From: CAZTUH01 sp964616175
GTDB lineage: Bacteria; Pseudomonadota; Gammaproteobacteria; Burkholderiales; Burkholderiaceae_B
Direction of reading: 5' to 3'
NCBI GenBank assembly: GCA_964616175.1
Contig: CAZTUH010000003.1
Coordinates: 137,613-201,612 of the forward strand
DNA length: 64,000 nt
The notes beneath the pieces were generated by a model. That model was not told the origin of the DNA, made no database searches, and saw only the letters and a program-made list of their open reading frames with translations. The first letter of the stretch is position 1. Each line of letters starts with the position of its first letter. Shown here one piece after another: positions 1 to 7,747 of the stretch. Made by a program: the position numbers and the translations under genes.

Positions 1-2
1 AG

Positions 3-824
3 AGAGCTTTCATTGATTTTAATTTTATGCCATCAATTGATCTGATTCGTCATCGACATGATAGAAATGCTTTTGGTTTTTTGATCGATTGTTCAGATAT
101 CCAAGAAGTAAAAGTCTATCGCTTTGCCCTAGGTGCTACACATATCCAACAAATCAATAGAGGGCATTCTAATCAAATTAAATATGATTCACACCTAGGA
201 ACATTAATAGCATATGATTTAGTTCAGAGAAATAGCATAAATTTCAAACTACCTTCATTAATAGGTACTTTTGAGTTAGCAAGAAATAATATAGACAATC
301 AGTATAATCCAAGAAGAGGAAATTCAGTTTTTTTGGGATTTGCAGCCGGTATTACTTTTAATGAAATTAATTCATATACAAAAGTTAAATTCAGAATCCA
401 AAAGTGGTGGCCTTTTGGGCTATCAGATTTTATCTATTCAAGATTTGAAATAGGAAAAGCATGGTTAGGGAGTAATGTAAACAAAGTTCCTGATGATTTT
501 GGTTTTCGAACTGGAGGAGCTCATTCGATTAGAGGTTATGGTTATCAAAGCATTGGAGTTAAACGGGGAGATGCAGTAATTGGAGGTTCTCGGTTAGTTC
601 TGTTTAGTTTTGAGTACAATCACAACTTTAGAGAAAAACTTGGACTTGGTTTATTCATTGAAGGTGGTAATGCCTCAGATGAGTTTAAAATTAAAAGTCT
701 TGCAATAGGCTATGGAATAGGTATCAGAGTTCAAACATTGGCAGGACCAATACTGTTTGACATAGCTTATGGGGTTAAAGACAAAACAATTCGCTCTCAT
801 TTTTCACTTGGAATTTCATTTTGA
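3..824 (+). CDS. tamA: TamA, outer-membrane Omp85 barrel (3' part only)
   Basis: This is the C-terminal barrel of TamA, the Omp85-family outer-membrane half of the TamA/TamB translocation and assembly module. The frame is open to the left edge, so the gene starts outside the window and the POTRA domains are not seen. Two Omp85 signatures are visible: an R-x-x-D...NPRRG segment near nt 280-320, and the conserved loop motif GGAHSIRGYGYQ near nt 510-545, matching the family (V/I)RGY. The chain ends in alternating barrel strands and a terminal Phe (SLGISF), typical of BAM substrates. Its stop overlaps the tamB start by 4 nt. BamA is the alternative, but the tamB neighbour argues for TamA. Confidence 0.9.
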   Translation, partial: RAFIDFNFMPSIDLIRHRHDRNAFGFLIDCSDIQEVKVYRFALGATHIQQINRGHSNQIKYDSHLGTLIAYDLVQRNSINFKLPSLIGTFELARNNIDNQYNPRRGNSVFLGFAAGITFNEINSYTKVKFRIQKWWPFGLSDFIYSRFEIGKAWLGSNVNKVPDDFGFRTGGAHSIRGYGYQSIGVKRGDAVIGGSRLVLFSFEYNHNFREKLGLGLFIEGGNASDEFKIKSLAIGYGIGIRVQTLAGPILFDIAYGVKDKTIRSHFSLGISF

Positions 825-3800
825 CTTATCGTGGAAAACTTTTTCAAAATAGAGGGTTGTTCATAATATTTTCTATTTTGGTTACTTTTTTCAGTTTTTC
901 GATTTGGATAAGTTCTTCTGAACAAGGAAGTAAATTTTTACTTGAAAAAGTATTCCGGAATTTCAATATTCAGTTCATTGGAATTAGTGGAACAATATCA
1001 AAAGAAATAAAAATTGAAAGAATGGATATTTTTTTCCCAGGTTTTGGTATCCGATTTTCAAATCTAAAAATCAATATAGATTGGAAAAATATAATTCGCA
1101 GACAATTGTATATAAAAAGTATTTCAGCAAGTGAAATGCATTTCAGAAATCATGATCATGAAATTAAGGATAAGTCTTTATCCTCCAAAAAAAAGACAGC
1201 TTTTCTTAATTTTCCAATTGATGTTCAATTGAATGAACTGATCATCAATCAGATCTTGATATCAGATAATTTCTCTTCTGCTAGATTTGTACAAGCTTTA
1301 AGAAAACATTACATAAGCCTAGAAGGATCAAGGCCTTTTTCAGTGAAAGAATTTGTATTCCCTTTGAGGAGTCTGAGTTTAGCTTTAAAAGGAATTCTCA
1401 TAGTTAATACTCATAAGTTTTATGTAGACATGAGAACTATGGTTCAAATCAATTTTCAAAAGGCCATTTTGAATAACTCTTCAATAAATCAGGAAAAATT
1501 GGATATTTATCATTTTCCAGAACTAAGAATTCAATCTAGTGGAACTTATAATGATATGCGAATCAAGATAAACACTCAAGAGTTCAAGTCAAATAGGATT
1601 GAAGGAAAAATATTATTTCGACAATTATTATTGGATTCTCTTTGGATAAAGTTTCAAAGCCAGAAAAATAATAGTTTTATATTTATGTGTCTTGATAAGG
1701 AACCTAGGAAAATAAATTCTACAAACAAAAATTTTCTGATTAAACTTATTACTAATAAATTAGATTTAAATACATTTTTAACAGATTCAAATCTGAAAAC
1801 ATCTTTAACTAGTCAATCTGTATTGAATATTTTATTAAATGAAAAAAATTTCATTAAAAAAATGAATCTTAACTCAAGAATAGTTCCAGAAAGTTTTTGG
1901 AATGGTCAAAAGTTAGATGCTTCAATCAAAGTAATAGCAACTTTTGAAACAAAGCATTTAAACTCTTTAAATTTGTTCGAATCTTTAAAGTTTGACGAGA
2001 ATTCTTTACTAAATATTGATTGGATTGATTTAGATTTAAACGTTGGTCTTAATAATTTTCACTTGGAAGGAAATTGGTCAAAAGAAAATTCAAATTCATT
2101 ACTGCTTAAAATTTGTGCAAAAAATCTTAGCCAATTGTGGCCAACCTTATCAGGTGATATTGAAATTCAAATGAACATTCAAGGTTTTCTAGAAAAGTAT
2201 AGTGTGAATCTCGGTATATTGTTTGTTTCATTGGAAAGCTCCGAAAATTCAAGACTGTTGAATTTTTTTTCAAACAATACTAATGCTAATAAAAAAAATA
2301 TCAATTCTTTATTTATTCATGGAGAAGTAAATAAAGAAACTAGTATGGTAAAGATTTCAGATTTGAACGCTAGAATTGATAATTTTCTTTTAAAGAATAA
2401 TGGAGATGTATCCATTTTTTTAGATAAAAAATTATCTGATCGATCATGGAAACTAGGGAACCTTGATTTACAATTGGAAAGATCTGGAATACCAGTTATT
2501 ACTTTTCAAAAAACCTGTTCAGCTAAAGATTTAAATCTTTATGAAATTAAATTTCATCTTAAAGACCAAGAAACATTTTGTGAAATTTTCCATAAATTGA
2601 AAACTGCATTTTCAAGAAATATTAATATTGAATCAAACAATCATGAACTATCATCAGTAACAATTTCTTCTGTATTAGACAAAAATTTTTCTCCAGGAGA
2701 TTTAATTTTTAATTTCTGGAAAGATCATTCTGGATTCATTCAAATTTCTTCTAGTAGAAATGGAAAAATACTTTTGAAAAATGCAAAACTTCAGTGCTTG
2801 AAAAAATCATTTGAAAAATCCAGAAATAAGTTACATGCAAGACTTATTGTTCACTCTGATATGGGAAACTTCATTGATTTAGAAACTTCATTTATCATAT
2901 TTCCATGGTGGAAACAAGAATGTCCGGCAAGTTCAAATTTGGTTCAACTAAGTGAGTTTTCAATGAAGAGTCATCTCAATGATATAAAATGGTTGAACAT
3001 TTTCCTTCGGAAGAATATTCAGGTTGGAGGAGGAATAAAAACGTCTATAAAAAGTCAAAATCTAGAGGAAAACACTTGGAAAACATATGGAACTATCCAA
3101 GGTAATAAACTCAGTGTAATTAAAACTGACGAGGGTATAGAGTTAACCAATGGTTGGTTGGATGGTTCTTTTAATGGCGACAAATTCATTTTAAATTCAC
3201 TTTTATTTTCAAACACACATAAATTTTCTTTTATAGATCATAAAATCCAGCAATGGATTATAAAACATTTAGAGGAGGAAAAAGGTTATACTAGCTGCTA
3301 TGGATATTGGGATTTTTCTGCTAGATCTGGTGAAATGAAACTTCAACTACATCAATTTCCAATTGTTCATCAGTTTGAAAAATGCATAGTTGTTTCCGGG
3401 AAAATCAATGTTTTAATTCCCCGATCATCAAAAATGGTTGTCAATGGTGATTTAAAAGTAGATACCGGACTAATAGATCTAGGGTTAACAAGTGGAATCC
3501 GAGGTCTAGAGCACGATGTATCTTTTGCAGGTAGTAATACCAATATTAGTCCTCAAGAAAGTTTGTTTTCTTTTTTTGAAAAAATCATTATCAACCTCAA
3601 TGTTGGATCAAATTTTAAATTATTTGGATTGGGTTTAGATGCTGGGTTGCTAGGTGCATTAGAACTGAAGTTCATAAAAAATAGCAACCAGCTTTCAGGT
3701 TTTGGAATTTTAAACACCTTACCAGAAGCTACAATAGAAGCATTTGGACAATCCTTGCGGATACGCCGTGGACAACTAATTTTCCAGGGAAATATGGATA

Positions 3801-4339
3801 ATCCATCATTAGATCTTGAGGCATTGCGCACTGGGGAACAAATTGAATCTGGGATTCATATCTCTGGAACAATACATAAACCTATCATAGGATTGATCTC
3901 CTATCCTAATGTTGGAGATATTGAAAAACTCTCATGGCTAATGCTTGGTTCTAGTTCTCAAGAAAACATCGGAAATACAGAATTGCTAGTTTCCATAGGC
4001 ACAATATTGTTAAATGAAAAACATCATCTTCTTAAGCAATTTGGAATCACTAATATTCGATCTCGCAGTGCACCAGTTATAGGATCAAATGGATTGCTTC
4101 CTAATCGAACAATTGCTGATAATCTTAAAGGAAATAATTCGCCAGAACTTACAACACAGTTCCTAGTTGCTAGTAAAAATTTAGACAATGGAATTTCCTT
4201 AAGCATTGAACAAGCTATTGCTGGAAATGAAACATTAGGCCGGATAAGTTATCCATTATCTAAGCGTTGGACTTTTGATATAAAGGGAGGTTCAAGGAAC
4301 GGAATAGCTTTAGTCTATCGAACATATTTTTATGATTAA
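821..4339 (+). CDS. tamB: TamB, inner-membrane-anchored translocation/assembly module protein
   Basis: TamB spans the periplasm and works with TamA in outer-membrane protein insertion or envelope lipid transport. The product has 1172 aa, close to E. coli TamB (about 1260). An N-terminal membrane anchor lies at about residues 13-32, followed by a long beta-rich body. The last ~350 residues look like the conserved DUF490/TamB domain, including RIRRGQLIFQG and the region around GDIEKLSWLMLG. The start is TTG inside the tamA stop (TTGA overlap), because the next in-frame Met is about 67 codons later and would remove the anchor. The 4-nt overlap suggests translational coupling. The middle is very A+T-rich and Lys/Asn-rich, as expected of a fast-evolving protein in an AT-biased genome. 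Confidence 0.93.
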   Translation: MTYRGKLFQNRGLFIIFSILVTFFSFSIWISSSEQGSKFLLEKVFRNFNIQFIGISGTISKEIKIERMDIFFPGFGIRFSNLKINIDWKNIIRRQLYIKSISASEMHFRNHDHEIKDKSLSSKKKTAFLNFPIDVQLNELIINQILISDNFSSARFVQALRKHYISLEGSRPFSVKEFVFPLRSLSLALKGILIVNTHKFYVDMRTMVQINFQKAILNNSSINQEKLDIYHFPELRIQSSGTYNDMRIKINTQEFKSNRIEGKILFRQLLLDSLWIKFQSQKNNSFIFMCLDKEPRKINSTNKNFLIKLITNKLDLNTFLTDSNLKTSLTSQSVLNILLNEKNFIKKMNLNSRIVPESFWNGQKLDASIKVIATFETKHLNSLNLFESLKFDENSLLNIDWIDLDLNVGLNNFHLEGNWSKENSNSLLLKICAKNLSQLWPTLSGDIEIQMNIQGFLEKYSVNLGILFVSLESSENSRLLNFFSNNTNANKKNINSLFIHGEVNKETSMVKISDLNARIDNFLLKNNGDVSIFLDKKLSDRSWKLGNLDLQLERSGIPVITFQKTCSAKDLNLYEIKFHLKDQETFCEIFHKLKTAFSRNINIESNNHELSSVTISSVLDKNFSPGDLIFNFWKDHSGFIQISSSRNGKILLKNAKLQCLKKSFEKSRNKLHARLIVHSDMGNFIDLETSFIIFPWWKQECPASSNLVQLSEFSMKSHLNDIKWLNIFLRKNIQVGGGIKTSIKSQNLEENTWKTYGTIQGNKLSVIKTDEGIELTNGWLDGSFNGDKFILNSLLFSNTHKFSFIDHKIQQWIIKHLEEEKGYTSCYGYWDFSARSGEMKLQLHQFPIVHQFEKCIVVSGKINVLIPRSSKMVVNGDLKVDTGLIDLGLTSGIRGLEHDVSFAGSNTNISPQESLFSFFEKIIINLNVGSNFKLFGLGLDAGLLGALELKFIKNSNQLSGFGILNTLPEATIEAFGQSLRIRRGQLIFQGNMDNPSLDLEALRTGEQIESGIHISGTIHKPIIGLISYPNVGDIEKLSWLMLGSSSQENIGNTELLVSIGTILLNEKHHLLKQFGITNIRSRSAPVIGSNGLLPNRTIADNLKGNNSPELTTQFLVASKNLDNGISLSIEQAIAGNETLGRISYPLSKRWTFDIKGGSRNGIALVYRTYFYD

Positions 4340-4409
4340 AATCATAAGGAAAAAAATAAAACAATGCTTATATCAACTTTTTACATTTTCTGAAAAGGAA
4401 TAATCCTTC

Positions 4410-4973
4410 ATGAGTATTAAGAATGATCGATGGATTCGAGAATCTGCAGAAGCAGGTATGATAGAACCATTTGAGCCTACACAAATAAGTTCAGTTAATG
4501 GAGCTCGAATAGTGAGTTACGGAACTAGTAGTTATGGGTATGATGTCCGTTGTGCCAACGAATTCAAAGTATTTACAAATGTGAATTCAACTATTGTAGA
4601 TCCAAAAAAATTTGACGAAAAGTCCTTTATCAATTTTAACAGTGATATATGTATCATTCCTCCAAACTCCTTTGCTTTGGCAAGGACTGTTGAATATTTC
4701 TATATTCCAAGAAATATTCTGACAATTTGTCTAGGAAAAAGCACTTATGCACGCTGCGGCATCATAGTCAATATAACTCCACTTGAGCCAGAATGGAATG
4801 GAAATGTCACATTAGAATTTTCTAATACTACTCCGTTGCCAGCGAAAATTTATGCTGGAGAAGGTTGTGCTCAAATGTTATTTCTAGAAAGCAATGAAAG
4901 TTGTGAAATTTCTTACTCAGATCGAAATGGAAAATACCAAAGTCAGAGTGGCATTACATTACCAAAAATTTAA
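4410..4973 (+). CDS. dcd: dCTP deaminase
   Basis: Dcd converts dCTP to dUTP, feeding dUMP to the thymidylate synthase encoded next door on the other strand. The 187-aa length matches the family (188-193). Family motifs are present: GTSSYGYDVR near residue 35, ALARTVEYF near 90, GKSTYARCG near 110, and TPLEPEWNG near 127 with the catalytic Glu. A trimer-type C-terminal region with YQSQSGI follows. AAGGAA lies about 9 nt before the ATG. It follows tamB by 70 nt and may be co-transcribed with it. The tamA-tamB-dcd neighbourhood is one I recall from Burkholderiales. Confidence 0.97.
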   Translation: MSIKNDRWIRESAEAGMIEPFEPTQISSVNGARIVSYGTSSYGYDVRCANEFKVFTNVNSTIVDPKKFDEKSFINFNSDICIIPPNSFALARTVEYFYIPRNILTICLGKSTYARCGIIVNITPLEPEWNGNVTLEFSNTTPLPAKIYAGEGCAQMLFLESNESCEISYSDRNGKYQSQSGITLPKI

Positions 4974-5087
4974 AGTCTATATTTTTATATAAGTCATTTC
5001 TGACAAGACAAGAATTCGCTGATAGGATCACAGTTGTTGTTTTTCTTGTGTTTGTTATTTATTTAAAAAGATCCAAAGAAAAATTGG

Positions 5088-5612
5088 TTAAATTTGAGCG
5101 GATTTTATCCTAAAAGTCTTTGATAGGTCTATGTAACGAGAGTACTGCACAAAATCATAGCGATATCCAGACTCTGTTTTTGGTTCTCTAGCTATTTCAT
5201 ACCATTCATTTGTATTTAACTCTGGAAAAAAAGTATCTCCTACAACTTCAGCATGAATTTCAGTTGCAAAAATTGTTTGAGTCATAGATATACACTGCCG
5301 GTATATTTGTTCTCCACCTATAATAAATACCTGGAAGTTTTTATTGCAAATAGAAAAAGCTTCTCTCAGAGAGGAAACAAAAAACAAATCACGATGGTAA
5401 TTCCTAAATTTATAATTATGATTAACAATTATGTTGATTCGGCCTTTGAGTGGTTTTTTGAAATTTTCCCAAGTTTTTCTCCCCATAATTATTGGAGAAT
5501 TCATTGTCATTTTTTTAAAAAAAGCCAAATCATTTGGCAGATGCCAAGGCAATCTTCCATTGCATCCTATGACTCGGTTTTTCGAATATGCAACAATAAT
5601 AATTACATGCAT
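5088..5612 (-). CDS. folA: Dihydrofolate reductase
   Basis: FolA reduces dihydrofolate with NADPH and so regenerates the folate oxidised by ThyA. The N-terminus (IIVAYSKNRVIG, LPWHLPNDL) carries the substrate loop and the catalytic acid Asp28 (E. coli Asp27). GRKTWENF and FIIGGEQIY are NADPH-site motifs. The frame opens upstream to 5681 inside thyA, but the family N-terminus aligns with the ATG at 5612, giving 174 aa; the extra 23 residues look non-native. No strong Shine-Dalgarno precedes this ATG. The gene lies 58 nt downstream of thyA on the same strand, the usual thyA-folA pair. Confidence 0.93.
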   Translation of the reverse strand: MHVIIIVAYSKNRVIGCNGRLPWHLPNDLAFFKKMTMNSPIIMGRKTWENFKKPLKGRINIIVNHNYKFRNYHRDLFFVSSLREAFSICNKNFQVFIIGGEQIYRQCISMTQTIFATEIHAEVVGDTFFPELNTNEWYEIAREPKTESGYRYDFVQYSRYIDLSKTFRIKSAQI

Positions 5613-5670
5613 GTTTTTGAGAAGAATTGATTGATTAAGACTGCCAAATTCGTGTGTAAAGGTTGTTTGA

Positions 5671-6465
5671 CTAAATAGCAACGTTACCTTTTATATGCGG
5701 ATGACAGTTATATCCCTGTATTTCAAAATCTTCATATCTATACTCAGATATGGAATCTGGCTTGCGTTTGATATGGAGATTTGGATATGAAAAAGGGTTC
5801 CTTGAAAGCTGTAACTCCACTTGTTTTGCATGATTCGTATATATGTGACAATCCCCCCCAGTCCAAATAAGATCACCAACCAATAGATCAGATTGTTGTG
5901 CCATCATGTGCGTCAAAAGAGCATAACTTGCAATATTAAAAGGCAACCCAAGAAAAATATCGGCGCTTCTTTGATAGAGTTGGCATGATAGTTTTCTATC
6001 ATTCACGTAAAATTGAAATAAAACATGACAAGGAGGTAAAGCCATATTTTCTATTTCAGATACATTCCACGAAGAAACAACCAATCGTCTCGAATTTGGA
6101 TTGTTGCGAATTTTCTTCAAAATTGAATCAATTTGGTCAATACATCTGCCATTTGCAACAGGCCATGAACGCCATTGTTTGCCGTATATAGGTCCCAAAT
6201 CTCCCCTAGAATCGGCCCATTTATCCCAAATTCTTACTCCTTGTTTGTTTAGCCATTCTATATTTGAATCTCCTCGCAGAAACCACAATAATTCCATAAA
6301 TATGCTCTTGATATGCAGCTTTTTTGTAGTTATTAATGGAAATCCTTGTAAAAGATTAAATCGCATTTGATAACCAAATACCGAACGCGTTCCAATTCCT
6401 GTTCTATCTGTTTTTAACGTACCAAAATTATAAACATAACGCATAAGATCTTCGTATTGATGCAT
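5671..6465 (-). CDS. thyA: Thymidylate synthase
   Basis: ThyA methylates dUMP to dTMP using 5,10-methylene-tetrahydrofolate. At 264 aa it equals E. coli ThyA in length. The catalytic Cys is Cys146 in LPPCH. Other hallmarks are the N-terminal DRTGIGTRSVFG phosphate-binding loop, RRLVVSSWN, QRSADIFLGLPFNI and the C-terminal HPHIKGNVAI. It is the first gene of a thyA-folA unit, divergent from coq7 across a 255-bp spacer. No defect was seen. Confidence 0.98.
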   Translation of the reverse strand: MHQYEDLMRYVYNFGTLKTDRTGIGTRSVFGYQMRFNLLQGFPLITTKKLHIKSIFMELLWFLRGDSNIEWLNKQGVRIWDKWADSRGDLGPIYGKQWRSWPVANGRCIDQIDSILKKIRNNPNSRRLVVSSWNVSEIENMALPPCHVLFQFYVNDRKLSCQLYQRSADIFLGLPFNIASYALLTHMMAQQSDLLVGDLIWTGGDCHIYTNHAKQVELQLSRNPFSYPNLHIKRKPDSISEYRYEDFEIQGYNCHPHIKGNVAI

Positions 6466-6520
6466 GATTTATTTGAATAAAGTCTGGAATTGTGAGATAC
6501 ATCAGAATACAAAATTTAAT

Positions 6521-6550
6521 TTGCTTATATGAAATTGAAAGAATTATAAT
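6521..6550. promoter_or_regulatory. Candidate promoter core in the thyA/coq7 divergent spacer
   Basis: The spacer has a self-complementary ATTATAAT (6543-6550) that gives a perfect TATAAT -10 on either strand. On the plus strand a TTGCTT (6521-6526) sits 18 nt upstream as a weak -35 and would serve coq7 with a leader of about 165 nt. On the minus strand the -35 is poor. TATAAT occurs often by chance in DNA this AT-rich, so this is only a candidate. Confidence 0.3.
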
Positions 6551-6720
6551 TTTTTTTTAGTCTTGCAGAGGTCTAAAAAAATCATGACTTTCTAAAACAT
6601 TGTTTTCAACTTCTTCGAATTATAGGTAGAATGAAAATTCGGTTTTGAATTCCAAAAATTTTTAACATTGATTAATTTTTTAAATTATTCATATCTAAAA
6701 AGAGATAATCCTATTTATCT

Positions 6721-7365
6721 ATGTTTTCTTATGATCCTAATTTAGTTGACTTATTGTTGTCGGAGTTTGACATCAGCTTGAAGGTTCTTTATGGAATATC
6801 TAAATCCAGCAGACCAAATCCCTCTTGGGAGCATAAATTCCCTGAGAGTTTATCACATGAAGAGCAATCTTGTTCAATTAGACTTATGAGAGTGAATCAT
6901 GTCGGAGAGGTTTGTGCTCAAGCTCTTTATCGAGGACAAGCATTAGTCTGCAAGCAACAAAATGCTAAAAAATTGCTCATGAAATCAGCAGATGAAGAAT
7001 TAGATCATTTGACTTGGTGTTATCAGCGAATTAAGGAATTAGAAGGACATTCAAGTCTCCTGAATCCCTTCTGGTATTTCGCTTCTTTTACTATAGGAAT
7101 AGCTGCTGGTCTTGCTGGAACTCCATATAACCTAGGTTTTGTAGTAGAAACTGAAAAGCAAGTTGAACTTCATATCGAAAAACATTTAGAAAAATTGCCC
7201 AAAAATGATGAACGATCGCGGAAGATTCTAATGAAAATGAAGGAAGATGAAAAAGGCCATGGAGAAAATGCTAGGAATGCAGGAGGGGTAGATCTTCCAG
7301 TCTGCGTAAAATGGATAATGTTTTTGACATCTAGAATAATGATAAATCTTAGTTACAAACTATGA
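6721..7365 (+). CDS. coq7: Coq7-type di-iron demethoxyubiquinone hydroxylase
   Basis: Coq7 carries out the last ring hydroxylation of ubiquinone synthesis, the step done in E. coli by the flavoenzyme UbiF. It is a membrane-associated di-iron enzyme. The ligand set is visible: Glu63 in MRVNHVGEVCAQ, the ExxH Glu93/His96 in DEELDH, glutamates 143-149 in VVETEKQVEL, and Glu177/His180 in DEKGH. The Gly/Ala-rich stretch at about 120-135 is the usual membrane-contact region. At 214 aa it is close to Burkholderiales homologues. It stands alone upstream of sucA and supplies the quinone used by the complex I encoded at 49029-63774. Confidence 0.95.
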   Translation: MFSYDPNLVDLLLSEFDISLKVLYGISKSSRPNPSWEHKFPESLSHEEQSCSIRLMRVNHVGEVCAQALYRGQALVCKQQNAKKLLMKSADEELDHLTWCYQRIKELEGHSSLLNPFWYFASFTIGIAAGLAGTPYNLGFVVETEKQVELHIEKHLEKLPKNDERSRKILMKMKEDEKGHGENARNAGGVDLPVCVKWIMFLTSRIMINLSYKL

Positions 7366-7747
7366 ATGGAATATGCATTCTTATTTTTTCTAAGTTTTTC
7401 AACATATTTTTCCTCTTCTTATATTTTGTGGGAAGCGTTTCTTCCAATTTCATTCCATTTTATTAAGATATATGTTGCATTTTTGCACTAATCAGGTCCT
7501 TCCAATATAGATTAACTTTTAATCAAATTTTTACTAGTGAAAAACTTTTTAAGTTTTCAAAAACTGAGTTTCAAAGTTATGCAAATTAAAATTTAAAAGT
7601 AATACAATCAGACTCAAATTTAAGTTAGAATTTACAATGTGTTTTTGTACTTTTAACGTGAATCTGGATATCTAATGAAGTTTTCCAAAATCTTGGAAGA
7701 ACTTTGAGCTTTTTGAACAAGCTTACATAAGGATTTTTCTATTTTTT
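7366..7747 (+). other. 382-bp intergenic region upstream of sucA
   Basis: No ORF of interest, RNA fold or repeat was recognised here. The region probably holds the sucA promoter. One weak candidate is TTGCAC (7483-7488), a 17-nt spacer and TATAGA (7506-7511), which would leave a leader of about 230 nt. The sequence is almost pure A/T with T-runs, so chance matches are likely. An AAGGA at about 7730 is the sucA ribosome-binding site. Confidence 0.4.

Noticed and set aside
3553..3831. 92-codon minus-strand ORF inside tamB
   Set aside because: It is antisense to the conserved C-terminal domain of TamB, has low-complexity composition and matches no family.
5613..5681. 23-codon N-terminal extension of FolA
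   Set aside because: It overlaps thyA and precedes the family N-terminus; the ATG at 5612 fits the enzyme.
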